Assembly (NCBI GenBank): GCA_947440575.1 | Contig: CANETF010000012.1 | Coordinates: 1 to 50,116 of the forward strand | Reading direction: 5' to 3' | Origin: Verrucomicrobiaceae bacterium | GTDB lineage: Bacteria; Verrucomicrobiota; Verrucomicrobiia; Verrucomicrobiales; Verrucomicrobiaceae | DNA length: 50,116 bases | Shown: positions 25,941-34,618 of the stretch, piece by piece | Numbering within the stretch: position 1 is the first letter of the stretch | Layout of the letters: each line of letters opens with the position of its first letter | The notes under the pieces: model-generated | Database searches by the model: none | What the model saw: the letters and a program-made list of their open reading frames with translations, nothing else | Told to the model about the DNA's origin: nothing | Made by a program: the position numbers and the translations under genes

Positions 25941-26873
25941 ATGAGATCAGAAATCAAAGTCTTTTTGTTTTTGATCGTCTGCCTGTTGGCGGGGGAGTGG
26001 GGGACGCGATGGGTGGAGCCTGAGTTGTCCAAGGATGTGGAGCATCTTGAGGGGTTGGAGGCGATGGCGCAGCGTCTGGAACCGCGAGGCAAGTCGAACG
26101 TGCTGGTGTTGGGGAATTCGCTGGCGCGATGCGGGTTGGATCAAGGGCTGCTGAGTGAGGGTTGGCGATTGCCGTCGGGTGGGGCGGCGCAGGTGGAGGT
26201 CTTGACTCCGGATGCGAGCGGGATTGTGGATTGGGGGCAGGGTTTTCGGCGCTATGTGGTGGAGACTGGGAGTCGGCCTGAGGTGGTGGTGGTGGGCACA
26301 GGAAGGGTGCACTTGAATGATCCGATGGAGGTGCAGTCGGAGCGACTGGCGGCTTGGCTGGTGCCGAAGGATGAGCGGTGGGCGTTTGTGAAAGATCAGA
26401 AGTGGGGAATGGAAGAGGCGATTCCGTTTTGGCTGGCGAGTTGGTCACGGTTGTTTGCGAATCGGGAGCGGATTGAACCTTTGGTGTTTTATCGGTTGGT
26501 GCCGGGGTATGAGGAGACGAGCCGGCTGATCAATCACGAGCGGGGCGTGGCGATGGCGGGGCGTTCAGGAGGAAAAGAATTGGGTGCCGTGACGACGCGT
26601 CATTTGCAGCGGTTGATCGATGATGTGGCGAAGGTTGGGGCGCGGCTGGTGGTGGTGACGATGCCTGTGCCGGAGGTGTATGAGATGCCGCGGGAAGCGG
26701 TGGAGATGTTGAAAGCGAACGGGGTGTTGCTGATTGAGGGAGGATCAAAAATGACGATGGAAGCGGGGCGCTTCCCGGATGGGTATCATTTGGATGGCGA
26801 GGGTGCCCGGAGGTTTACGACGTGGTTGACTGGGAGTCTCAACGCCAGCTTTGGTGACACAGATCGGCGCTGA
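25941..26873 (+). CDS. SGNH-like membrane-anchored partner of the MBOAT protein
   Basis: The 310-residue protein has one N-terminal membrane helix (IKVFLFLIVCLLAGEW) and a periplasmic domain of SGNH-hydrolase type. NVLVLGNSLARCGLD carries the block I Ser, VVVVGTGRVHLND is a possible block II, and FPDGYHLDGEGARRF has the Asp-x-x-His of block V. In AlgI/AlgJ-like systems this kind of protein completes acyl transfer to the glycan. The start is one base after the MBOAT stop. Its last 35 bp overlap the 3' end of the convergent glycosyltransferase gene. Similarity is limited to the blocks, so the assignment rests partly on context. Confidence 0.75.
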   Translation: MRSEIKVFLFLIVCLLAGEWGTRWVEPELSKDVEHLEGLEAMAQRLEPRGKSNVLVLGNSLARCGLDQGLLSEGWRLPSGGAAQVEVLTPDASGIVDWGQGFRRYVVETGSRPEVVVVGTGRVHLNDPMEVQSERLAAWLVPKDERWAFVKDQKWGMEEAIPFWLASWSRLFANRERIEPLVFYRLVPGYEETSRLINHERGVAMAGRSGGKELGAVTTRHLQRLIDDVAKVGARLVVVTMPVPEVYEMPREAVEMLKANGVLLIEGGSKMTMEAGRFPDGYHLDGEGARRFTTWLTGSLNASFGDTDRR

Positions 26874-28146
26874 ACAGGGCGGGGAAGCGGTGGTGGAGTT
26901 CGGTGTAGGCGGTGAGCATGGCCTGTTGGTCGGAAGGGTTGGCGAAGGTTGGGTGGGGGCGCCAGTTGGCGAGTGCGAGGTCGCGGGTCCAGGGGCGGTT
27001 TTCGGCGAGGGCGTGGGACTTTAACTGGTGATTGAGTTTGGCGGTGGTTTGCTGACAGGAGATGTTTTGGATGGCCCATTCGCGTGGGTGGAGGGTGGGA
27101 GCGATGTGGAGCAGTTGGAGGAGGTCTTCGGCGATGTGGCCGGGGCGGAGGAGGGCGCCGGTTTGGGGGTTGATGTGGGCGCGGGAGCCGACGTGGGCGT
27201 CGGAGCGCATGGCGAGGGCGCAGCCGGCGAAGAGGGATTCGACGGCGGCGACGCAGCCGCCTTCGCGGCGGCTCATGAGGACGGAAACTTTGGCGTCACA
27301 CTGCATGGCGGTGACTTGGTCGATGGGGAGTGACTCATGGTATTCGATGGATTGAGGGACGCGGAAGGAGCGGGCTTCGGCGCGGATGGTGTCGATGGTT
27401 CTGCCGCCTTCCTGCTGGCCGATGAGAACGACGCGAAGGTCAGGAGGGAGGTGGGTGAGGGCCTGGAAGAACTCCCAGTGGCGTTTGAAGTGGCCCCAGT
27501 TGGCGATCATGATGAGATCGATGGTTCGTTGGGCGAAGGGTTTGGGTTGGTAGAAGTCCGGGTTGACCCAATCGCAAGCGAGGGAGTCGAGGACGTGAAG
27601 GCGAGGATGGAAGCTGGCGATTTTTTGGGCTTCGGTTTGGTTGGCGGGTTGGACCCAGATCACGCCCGGGAAGATGGAGCAGGCGAGGGCGAGGGCGGCG
27701 TAGTCGGTGGGGGACCAACTGGTGGTGAGGATGAGGTCGTAGTGTTCGTGGAACCAGGCGCGGTCTTCGGGAGGGAGGCCGAGGAGGAAGCGGGCCCAGT
27801 TGTATTCGAAGTAGAGGAGCAAGGCGCCTTTTTCGCCATTGGGACCGGGGCTTTTGAGGAGAATGCTGCGGGTGAGCGCAGGTTGAGTGGGAATGAGGGT
27901 GCGGTAACGGGGAAGTCCGGAGACGACTTTTTGCCAGAGATCGGGGTCGTTGAGGTGAGGGGTGAGGGAGGTGAGAGCCTGGTCCTGGAGGAGGGTGGAA
28001 TTGGCGAGGTCGAAGGCGCGGCAATGCCAGCTGGCGGCTGAGGTCGGGGTGCGTTGAAAGCGAGCGCGCAGCAGGGCGAGCCAGCCGGCGAGTTCCCGAA
28101 TAAGGGGAGAGTGGCGGAGTGAATCGGTCCAACGAATGAGGTTCAC
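26839..28146 (-). CDS. Putative GT4-like glycosyltransferase, last gene of the operon
   Basis: This 435-residue protein has no recognisable N-terminal signature, but its C-terminal half has GT-B donor-domain features: IDLIMIANWGHFKRHWEFF, LRVVLIGQQEGGRTID and VSVLMSRREGGCVAAVESL, which fits the Glu-x7-Glu region. I use a GTG start at 28146, because GTGA overlaps the stop of the upstream gene by 4 bp, like the other junctions in this operon; the frame also runs further upstream through that gene. Its 3' end overlaps the convergent SGNH-like gene by 35 bp. Donor and acceptor are unknown. Confidence 0.75.
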   Translation of the reverse strand: MNLIRWTDSLRHSPLIRELAGWLALLRARFQRTPTSAASWHCRAFDLANSTLLQDQALTSLTPHLNDPDLWQKVVSGLPRYRTLIPTQPALTRSILLKSPGPNGEKGALLLYFEYNWARFLLGLPPEDRAWFHEHYDLILTTSWSPTDYAALALACSIFPGVIWVQPANQTEAQKIASFHPRLHVLDSLACDWVNPDFYQPKPFAQRTIDLIMIANWGHFKRHWEFFQALTHLPPDLRVVLIGQQEGGRTIDTIRAEARSFRVPQSIEYHESLPIDQVTAMQCDAKVSVLMSRREGGCVAAVESLFAGCALAMRSDAHVGSRAHINPQTGALLRPGHIAEDLLQLLHIAPTLHPREWAIQNISCQQTTAKLNHQLKSHALAENRPWTRDLALANWRPHPTFANPSDQQAMLTAYTELHHRFPALFSADLCHQSWR

Positions 28147-29252
28147 GCGGGGGAGGGAGTGGGAGAGAAGAGGAGGGTTGGTTTGCCCAAGGCGGTGTTC
28201 ATGGAATGGGCGACGAGGCGATCTGGTTGGAGGTGTTGCAGAAAGTAGGCGTGGTTTTGAGTCATCATGGACTGGCGGAGGGGGACATCCTGGATGAGTT
28301 TTTGGACGGCGGCGACACAGCCTTCGGGATCCTGATAGGAGAGGTAGTGGGTGCCATCGGTGAAAGAGCCTGGGACGTTGAAGGCGAGTGTTTCGGAGAC
28401 GATGGCTTTGGAGAGAGCGACGTATTCGCCCATTTTCCAACCGATGGAGTGGTGCAGTCCCTCACTGGTGACGCAGATGGGGTGTTCTTTGAGCAGTTGG
28501 AGGTAGGCGCGTTTGGAGGTTTGATTGGGATGAGAAGCGAGGGCGTCGGGGAAGTGGCGTTGGGCGAATGCGGTATGACTGAAGCCGCCGGTGAAGGTGT
28601 CGCCGAAGGTGTCGCGAAGGGCGCGGATGCAGGCGGCACGGGTTTCGTTGATGGCGTTGTAGTGGCGGGTTTGTTGCGGGGTGATGTTGGTGGAATCCTG
28701 TGGATCCCAAGCGCGAGCCAGGAAGAGGACTTTGGGTTTTTGGTCGAGGTTGGGAGGGGCTGAGAGGTGGCGCTCACGGGGCAGGGAGGACCAGAGGTTG
28801 GCGGGATCTGAGAGGCGGAGGAGTTGTTGGAGGCGCTGTTTGAGGGAGCCGAAAGCGCAGGCGCGGTGCCAGGCGTGGATGTCGGGTCGATTGGGGAAGA
28901 CGGGGTAGTTGAGGCCGAGGGGGTGGATGCGCGAAGTGAGGTGTCCGAGGTTGGTGAGGGAGGATGGGTCGTAACTGCGTTTGAAGCAGTGATCGACGTT
29001 TGCGACCGATGATGAGTCGAGGGAGCCGTGGTCGGTGAGATCGAAGAGGACTTTGATGGAGTCGTTGAGGATGATGAGGGTATGAGCGGATCCGGACTTG
29101 AGTTGAGGGAGTCCGATGGATTGGGGGTTTGAGACGATGGATTGGCGAAGGTGGATGAGTCCCTGTCTGGAGAGGGAAGTCAGACCGGTGTAGATCTGTT
29201 GAAGGCGGGCATCGTCAGACCACGCGTGGAGATGGCAGGTGACGGGGTTCAT
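28143..29252 (-). CDS. Putative glycosyltransferase (GT-B-like), unknown specificity
   Basis: This 369-residue protein is only loosely recognisable. KPKVLFLARAWDPQD begins a Rossmann-like half, and its end has HHSIGWKMGEYVALSKAIV and EGCVAAVQKLI, which resemble the donor-binding end of GT1/GT4 or exostosin-like enzymes. No membrane segment or signal peptide is seen, so it is cytoplasmic. The ATG at 29252 overlaps the acyltransferase stop as ATGA, and its own stop overlaps the next gene as GTGA, which strongly suggests translational coupling. It might be a glycan-modifying protein of another class. Confidence 0.65.
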   Translation of the reverse strand: MNPVTCHLHAWSDDARLQQIYTGLTSLSRQGLIHLRQSIVSNPQSIGLPQLKSGSAHTLIILNDSIKVLFDLTDHGSLDSSSVANVDHCFKRSYDPSSLTNLGHLTSRIHPLGLNYPVFPNRPDIHAWHRACAFGSLKQRLQQLLRLSDPANLWSSLPRERHLSAPPNLDQKPKVLFLARAWDPQDSTNITPQQTRHYNAINETRAACIRALRDTFGDTFTGGFSHTAFAQRHFPDALASHPNQTSKRAYLQLLKEHPICVTSEGLHHSIGWKMGEYVALSKAIVSETLAFNVPGSFTDGTHYLSYQDPEGCVAAVQKLIQDVPLRQSMMTQNHAYFLQHLQPDRLVAHSMNTALGKPTLLFSPTPSPA

Positions 29253-30373
29253 GGAGCGTGGCCGGTGGGGCTGACACGGCGTTGGCGGAGGCGGTTCAGG
29301 GGGCGGTCGACGGCTTGGGACAAGAGCCAAGCGAGAGCGCAGGAGAGGAGGATGGTTGAGATGGTGAAGGCAGAGGATTGGGTCCAGTCGCGATCAGGAA
29401 AGAGGGAGGGGCCGCATTCGTGGAGGAAGCGAATGACGAGCGGATGGCACAGGTAGATGGGATAGGAGAGATCGCCGATGAGGCGGTCCCAATGGAGGTG
29501 GCGAGAGGTGAGGAAGAGGGCGGGGATGGCGACGGCGGCGGAAGTGAAAAGGCCAAGCAAGGCGCCTGAGGAGGTGATTTGGGAGAAGACATTGAAGCCG
29601 AACAAAAAGGTGATGAGGAGACCGATCAGAAGCAGGCCGGAGCGTGCATGGAAGGCTTTGGGCCAGGATTGGCAGGAGCGCCAGGCGAGCATGCCGGCGA
29701 TGAAGAATCCGAATTGCAGAGGAGCCGAGTAATCGATGGCAGCCTCTGCGAGTCGGGGATCGATGAGGCGAGGCAGGGAGATGATGAGAGCGATGTTGGC
29801 GACTAGGATGAGGATCAGCCAAAGAGAGCGCAAGCGGTTGAGCCAGGGGGCGGCGAGGTAGAAGGCGATCTCACAACCGAGCGTCCAGGTGTGGGGCATG
29901 AGGGTCAGTTGCCAGCCGCGTAGGGCGTCGGCGGGGTTGGTGGAAGTGTGCCATTGCAGACCTTGCTCGGGGAGCCAAGCCAGGAGGGAGAACCATTCGG
30001 AGCCGAAGAGCGTGAGTTCGGAGAGAGCCAAGGTGGCGACGACAGTGGGTCCGGAGGTGTGGAGGAGGGATTGGTGGAGAGATGCGGCGGAGGGATTGGT
30101 GGCGAATTGAGGGGCGATTAAGCCGAGGAGGATTTCGAGGAAGAGGACGAGCCAAAAGATGGGGAAGATGCGGAGGAATCGGTTGGAGAAGAACAGCCAG
30201 AGGCCGTGGGGGCGGGTTTGGTATTTTTCCGAGAGAATGAGGGCCATGTAGAAGCCGGAGACGATGAAGAAGACCTTGACGGCGAGGCCTCCGCTGATGA
30301 GGGGGAAGCCCGCGATGGGGGCCGTGTGAGAGATGACGACGGCCAAGGCCAAAAGCAGACGAAGGGTGCCCAT
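29249..30373 (-). CDS. Acyltransferase 3 family membrane protein
   Basis: The 374-residue protein has about ten hydrophobic helices and the acyltransferase 3 pattern. LRLLLALAVVISHTAP carries the conserved His, and GLAVKVFFIVSGFYMALIL and FFSNRFLRIFPIFWLVLF with the family R-x-x-R-I-x-P segment follow; late in the chain come LSYPIYLCHPLVIRFL and a final helix. Such proteins O-acetylate or otherwise acylate sugars at the membrane. With the MBOAT/SGNH pair it gives the locus two separate acylation routes. The ATG at 30373 overlaps the upstream stop by one base (TAATG). Longer frames upstream lie inside the GT2 gene and are rejected. Confidence 0.88.
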   Translation of the reverse strand: MGTLRLLLALAVVISHTAPIAGFPLISGGLAVKVFFIVSGFYMALILSEKYQTRPHGLWLFFSNRFLRIFPIFWLVLFLEILLGLIAPQFATNPSAASLHQSLLHTSGPTVVATLALSELTLFGSEWFSLLAWLPEQGLQWHTSTNPADALRGWQLTLMPHTWTLGCEIAFYLAAPWLNRLRSLWLILILVANIALIISLPRLIDPRLAEAAIDYSAPLQFGFFIAGMLAWRSCQSWPKAFHARSGLLLIGLLITFLFGFNVFSQITSSGALLGLFTSAAVAIPALFLTSRHLHWDRLIGDLSYPIYLCHPLVIRFLHECGPSLFPDRDWTQSSAFTISTILLSCALAWLLSQAVDRPLNRLRQRRVSPTGHAP

Positions 30374-31335
30374 TAGGAGGAGGATTTGGGCTGGAGATGG
30401 AAGCCGTCGCGGAGGGCGATGGCGAGGCGGCGGGCTCTGAAGCCGGAAGGACGACCTGCGAGGCGAGACAAGCCGGGGAGGGGCCAGAGGAGGAGGCTCA
30501 GGAAAGCGTGCCAGGCGGCCCGGGCGTGGTGCCGGGCTTGGCTGTGGAGGAGGGTGGCGTTGGTGTGAAAGACGGCCCAGACTTTGAGGCGGAAGGGCAG
30601 GTTTTGGCGGGGTTTGTTTTGGGAGGTGAGGGCCTTGGTGAGGCAGCGGTGGATGCCTGCGAGTTGGCGGTTGGGGTTGCTGCTCATGTTGGCGCCATGG
30701 AAAGCGACGACGACGAGTTTGTCGGGGATGGACCAGAGACGGAATCGTTCGGCGGTGCGGAGCCACATGTCGCGGTCTTCGCAGCCGAGGTGGTGGTAGG
30801 CTGCGTCAAAGGGGCCGCATTGTTTGAAGACGGTGCGGCGGATGAGGACGCAGCAGGGGAAGCGACTGCCGAACATGAGGTCGGTCCAGGCGACTTCGAC
30901 GGATTGTTGGGGGCCTGAGTCCGGGGAGAAGAGGGAGCCGTCCTGGAGCAGGACTTTGGCCTGGCAAGCGACGAGGCCCCAGGAGGCGTCCCGTTGATCG
31001 AACTCAGACATCAAGGTGGAGACAGCATGGGGTTCGAGGAAGTCGTCGGCGTCCAGGAAGAGGAGCAGGTCGCTGGTGGTGTTGGCGATGCCGGTGTTGC
31101 GGGCGGCGGCGAGGCCTTGGTTGGGTTGATTGATGAGGCGGACGCCTTTGGGTTCGAAGGAGGCGGCGATGGTGGCTGTTTGATCGGTTGAGCCGTCGTT
31201 GACGACGAGGATCTCGATGGGTTGGTAGTCTTGAGCGAGGGCGGATTCGATGGCACGCGCGATGTAGCGTTCGTAGTTGTAGGCGGGCACAACGATGGAG
31301 ATGCGAGAGGATGGCGCGATGGACGGGCGGGTCAT
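30373..31335 (-). CDS. Family 2 glycosyltransferase
   Basis: This 320-residue cytoplasmic GT-A enzyme has SIVVPAYNYERYIARAIES near its start, ILVVNDGSTDQTA for nucleotide binding, GLAAARNTGIANT and LLFLDADDFLEPHAV with the DxD metal site, and LGCEDRDMWLRTAE as the acceptor/catalytic ED motif. It probably adds one sugar to the lipid-linked repeat unit. A hydrophobic Trp/Leu-rich patch late in the chain may touch the membrane. The ATG at 31335 overlaps the previous stop as ATGA, so this start is preferred to longer upstream options. Confidence 0.9.
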   Translation of the reverse strand: MTRPSIAPSSRISIVVPAYNYERYIARAIESALAQDYQPIEILVVNDGSTDQTATIAASFEPKGVRLINQPNQGLAAARNTGIANTTSDLLLFLDADDFLEPHAVSTLMSEFDQRDASWGLVACQAKVLLQDGSLFSPDSGPQQSVEVAWTDLMFGSRFPCCVLIRRTVFKQCGPFDAAYHHLGCEDRDMWLRTAERFRLWSIPDKLVVVAFHGANMSSNPNRQLAGIHRCLTKALTSQNKPRQNLPFRLKVWAVFHTNATLLHSQARHHARAAWHAFLSLLLWPLPGLSRLAGRPSGFRARRLAIALRDGFHLQPKSSS

Positions 31336-32159
31336 CGGTTGGGGCGTTTGGTCAGGTGGCGGCGGAGGAAGTTCAGGATGCGAGCGGTTTGGTAGATGAG
31401 GGAGGCGCGCCAGGGGAGGGGGCCGACGAGGGTCGGGTGGGGGCCGCCGTGGAAGGCGGCAATCCATTTTTGGAGCCAAGGGTTGCGGCCGTGCAGCATG
31501 ACGATGCCGCCTCCTGCGGGGACGATGAAGGGGGTCCAACTGATGATGTTGTAGCGGGCGGGGAGGACGTGGAAGGAGGCGATATCTTCGAAGAGGGTGA
31601 GCCGGAAGGCGGGCTGGTCGTTGACGGTGAAACGAGCGGTGTGCTGGATGAAGTTGTGGAGCCAGCGATGGAGGAAGGCGTCGGAGGCGGGGGATTTGCG
31701 GAAGGCGATCAAGCCGGTGTTGAAGTAGCCGAAGGCGGCGGGGATTTGAGAGAAGGGAGGTTCTTCGCGCTCGAAGCGATAGTCATGGACGATGTGCGCG
31801 GGTGTGACGAGGAGGTCGAAGTGGTCGAGCAGTGTGAAGAGTTCGTCGAGCGGGGCGGCGACGAAGGTGTCCGAGTCGAGGAAGATGGTTTTTTGAAAGG
31901 GAGACTGGAAGAGGGGAAGGATTTTTCGGTAGTAGGGGACTTTGTCCTGCGTGAGGTAGCGTTCCTGGTGTTCTTCGAGGACGGTGTTAGCGGAGACGTC
32001 GAGGACGATGTCGAAGTCGGCGTCGGGTTGGATGGATTGGTCGGTGACGACGCCGATGGACAGGGTGGGGCTGTGTTTTTTGACGGACTGCGCGGAGCGG
32101 CGAGCCTCTTCGAGGTAGGAAGCGCCAGTGGCGATGTAGAGGACTCCGCAGGACTGCAT
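31332..32159 (-). CDS. GT8-like glycosyltransferase (nucleotide-diphospho-sugar transferase)
   Basis: The 275-residue protein starts with GVLYIATGASYLEEARRSAQ, a first strand and helix typical of GT-A enzymes that scan for a nucleotide sugar. KTIFLDSDTFVAAPLDELF carries the DxD motif, and FGYFNTGLIAFRKSP is the usual N-T-G acceptor-side element. It is cytoplasmic. It lies 3 bp after the methyltransferase gene upstream and overlaps the next gene by 4 bp. The exact family (GT8 or a neighbouring GT-A family) is uncertain. Confidence 0.75.
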   Translation of the reverse strand: MQSCGVLYIATGASYLEEARRSAQSVKKHSPTLSIGVVTDQSIQPDADFDIVLDVSANTVLEEHQERYLTQDKVPYYRKILPLFQSPFQKTIFLDSDTFVAAPLDELFTLLDHFDLLVTPAHIVHDYRFEREEPPFSQIPAAFGYFNTGLIAFRKSPASDAFLHRWLHNFIQHTARFTVNDQPAFRLTLFEDIASFHVLPARYNIISWTPFIVPAGGGIVMLHGRNPWLQKWIAAFHGGPHPTLVGPLPWRASLIYQTARILNFLRRHLTKRPNR

Positions 32160-32162
32160 GGG

Positions 32163-32978
32163 TTAGGAGGGGAGGGGGGTCATCCAGAGCCACGACTGGA
32201 GGTTAGGACGTTCGGAGCCGACCATGGAATCGACCTGGTGCATGGTGAGGGATTTGAGAAGAGGGATCGAGGCGTAGGGCGGGCCGGACATGGGGATCTC
32301 CTCGATTTGATGGGTGGAATGGAAGCGTTGTTTGAGAAGCTCGGTGATGCCTAGCACGAAGCAGTCGTGGGTTTCAATGAGGAGGCTGACGGATTTGAGC
32401 CAGGGGACTTGGGTGGGGTCGAGCAAGGGCTTTTCGTAGCCGTCGACATCGACGATGAGCAAGGTTTTTGGGGTGGGGGAGAGTTGATTCAGGACATCGG
32501 GAGTGCAGAGGCCGGAGAGTGCGATGCGAGTGTCGACGTGGTTGAGTTTTGCGGTTTCCAGGAGGACCGGGGTTTTGACCTGGTTGGGTTCGTAGGCGAG
32601 TACTTTGGCCTCCGGGAAGAGACGGGCCAAGCCAACGGTGTAGAAGCCATCGGCGGCGCCGATGTTGATGAGTTGATCGAAGGTGGAGGGGTTTCCGGAG
32701 AGGGACTGGATGAGGGGGAAGAGTTCGTGTTCGTAGGCGCCGAAGGTTTTCTCGAAGCGGGCGTCGATGAAGTGGGATTTGTCGGGCAAGGCCATGCCGG
32801 CGAAGGGGCCGGTGAGGACGGAGTCGGGGTAGCGGCCGTCAGCGATGAGTTGGGCTTCGACTTGGCGACGGGTTTTGCGACGGCGCTGCCAGGCGAGGTA
32901 GCCTGCGACGCGATCCAGGAAGGGGTGCTGGAGGAGGCGGATGAGGATTTGATCCAGAAGATGTCGAAGGGAGGCCAT
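32163..32978 (-). CDS. FkbM-like SAM-dependent methyltransferase (first of three by position)
   Basis: This 271-residue protein carries a class I methyltransferase core: LINIGAADGFYTVGLARLF binds SAM, VLAYEPN ends the second strand, and TLLIVDVDGYEKPLLD is the D-x-D/E-G-Y-E motif of FkbM-type enzymes. About 90 residues precede the core and include a basic stretch (WQRRRKTRRQ). It probably O-methylates a sugar of the EPS. It is the most divergent of the three neighbouring FkbM-type genes and lies 12 bp after the next one. Confidence 0.8.
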   Translation of the reverse strand: MASLRHLLDQILIRLLQHPFLDRVAGYLAWQRRRKTRRQVEAQLIADGRYPDSVLTGPFAGMALPDKSHFIDARFEKTFGAYEHELFPLIQSLSGNPSTFDQLINIGAADGFYTVGLARLFPEAKVLAYEPNQVKTPVLLETAKLNHVDTRIALSGLCTPDVLNQLSPTPKTLLIVDVDGYEKPLLDPTQVPWLKSVSLLIETHDCFVLGITELLKQRFHSTHQIEEIPMSGPPYASIPLLKSLTMHQVDSMVGSERPNLQSWLWMTPLPS

Positions 32979-32990
32979 GCCGGGTTGGGT

Positions 32991-33770
32991 CTAGGAGAGG
33001 GTGGCGAGGGTGTCCCAGCGGTCGCTTTCGAGTTGGTAGCCGTGCTGGTTGAGGAAGGTCTGGCAGGTCTGACGTTGGGTGTCTGAGAGGAGGCAGTGCT
33101 CAAAGATGATCATGACGGGGCGGATGCTTGAGAGGGGCAATTGGAGCAGGATGCGATCATCGTAGCCTTGGGCGTCGACGACCACCACATCGACTTTTTG
33201 TATTTGGTGTTGTTGGAGGAGAGAGGCGGGGGTGAGGCAGGGGACTTGGATTTCACGGATGAAGCTGCGGACGTCGCGGCCGGAGATGTGAGTGGTGACG
33301 AGATCGTGGATGAAGGAGCCGACTTCGCTGGCCCAGGCCGGCAGTTCGTGGTGGGGGTCGTCGATGAAGAAGAAGGGTTTGGTTTCGTCGCGGTCGGAGA
33401 TGGCGACGTTGGCGAACTGGATGCCGGGCTGGTTGGCGTAGTTTTGGGTGAGGGTGGCGAAGATGCGGGGGACGGGTTCGACGAGGAGAGCGGACCAGTG
33501 GTGTTTGCGAATGAAGTGAGAGACGGGGTCGTCGTGGACACCGTCATTGGCACCGACTTGCAGGACGAAGACGTTTTGGCCGCGGGATTTGCCGAGGGCG
33601 GCGAGGGTGTCCCAGATCATTTGCCTGCCGCGAAGAGCGGGTGGGAGGGAGAGGAAGGCGGACTTGAGGAGGCCGTGAGCGGCTGGGTAGGCGTCGAGCA
33701 GGTGACTGATGCGTCTGGCGGCGAGGCGAAGGAGGCTGGCGTGTGGGGGGCGAGGGGGGCTGAGCGACAT
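32991..33770 (-). CDS. FkbM family methyltransferase (second of three)
   Basis: This 259-residue methyltransferase has VFVLQVGANDGVHDDPV as the SAM-binding loop, SALLVEPVPRIFATL, FANVAISDRDETKPFF and VPCLTPASLLQQHQIQKVD. In place of the usual D-V-E-G-Y-E it has VVVDAQGYDDRIL, so the second acidic residue is Gln. It aligns along its full length with the gene at 33788-34585, which suggests local duplication. It is expected to methylate a hydroxyl of a repeat-unit sugar. It starts 17 bp after its paralogue. Confidence 0.87.
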   Translation of the reverse strand: MSLSPPRPPHASLLRLAARRISHLLDAYPAAHGLLKSAFLSLPPALRGRQMIWDTLAALGKSRGQNVFVLQVGANDGVHDDPVSHFIRKHHWSALLVEPVPRIFATLTQNYANQPGIQFANVAISDRDETKPFFFIDDPHHELPAWASEVGSFIHDLVTTHISGRDVRSFIREIQVPCLTPASLLQQHQIQKVDVVVVDAQGYDDRILLQLPLSSIRPVMIIFEHCLLSDTQRQTCQTFLNQHGYQLESDRWDTLATLS

Positions 33771-33787
33771 GGCGATTTGGGCGCGAG

Positions 33788-34585
33788 TTAGGTGGGGGAG
33801 TGGCCGATGGAGCGAAGGAGAGGGGCATCCTCGGGGCGGCAGGCGAAGGTGTCTTTTTGATAGGAGGCGAGCAGGTAGCCGTGGTCGCGCAGGAGGGTCT
33901 CACAGGCGAGTTGGTTGTTTTGGAGAAGGACGGATTCGTAATTGATGAAGCGGATGTTCCAGCGATTGAAGTCGATGGTTTTGAGGATTTCGAATTCGTA
34001 GCCTTCGACGTCCATTTGGAGAAGGTCGACTTGGTTGAGGGCGTGTTTTTGGGCGAGTTGGTCGAAGGTGAGGCAGGGGACTTCTTCGGTGATTCGGTGT
34101 TTGAGGTAGAAGGCCTGGATGGCGGGGTCGGCTTCGTATTGTTCCCAGAGGGAGTGCATGCGCTCGTCTTTGAGGGAGCTGAGTTGGGAGAGCCAATCGG
34201 GGTAGCCATGGGCGACGGGGTCGACACCGAGGCGATAGAAGGGAGCGGTGCCGGGGGTATCTGAGATGGCGACGTTTTCGAGATGGACGCCGGGGACGTG
34301 GCGGTAGTTGTTTTGGAGTTGAGAGAAGAAAGCGGCGACGGGTTCGACGAGGATGGCTTGGTGGGAGGGTGCTTGACGGGAGGGGAGATGGGTGAGGAAG
34401 TTGAAGAGGGGGTCGTTGTCGGAGTTGCCGATGTAGGCGCCGAGTTGGACGATGACGAAGGAGGGAGCTTGGGAGAGGGTGTTGAGGGCGGCAGTGAAGG
34501 GAGGGTGGATTGGGGCAGGGGAGCGGCGGAGTTTGGCGATGAGCCGCTTGCAGGCGGAGAGGGCTGAGCGGGCGGGTTTGAGCAT
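33788..34585 (-). CDS. FkbM family methyltransferase (third of three)
   Basis: The 265-residue protein has FVIVQLGAYIGNSDNDPLF as the SAM loop, AILVEPVAAFFSQL, LENVAISDTPGTAPFY, VPCLTFDQLAQKHALNQVD and the classic LLQMDVEGYEFEILK. Residues 1-45 form a basic N-terminal extension. The family methylates sugar hydroxyls and other small O-nucleophiles. It is a paralogue of the gene at 32991-33770. It lies 33 bp after the flippase gene in the same operon. Confidence 0.88.
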   Translation of the reverse strand: MLKPARSALSACKRLIAKLRRSPAPIHPPFTAALNTLSQAPSFVIVQLGAYIGNSDNDPLFNFLTHLPSRQAPSHQAILVEPVAAFFSQLQNNYRHVPGVHLENVAISDTPGTAPFYRLGVDPVAHGYPDWLSQLSSLKDERMHSLWEQYEADPAIQAFYLKHRITEEVPCLTFDQLAQKHALNQVDLLQMDVEGYEFEILKTIDFNRWNIRFINYESVLLQNNQLACETLLRDHGYLLASYQKDTFACRPEDAPLLRSIGHSPT

Positions 34586-34618
34586 TGGGTGGAGGGGAGT
34601 GATGGGAGTGAGTGAGGA

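Noticed and set aside
28147..28440. Longer start for the last glycosyltransferase of the operon
   Set aside because: The added residues are antisense-like and Arg/Pro/His-rich, read in another frame of the upstream gene; the GTGA junction fits the operon pattern.
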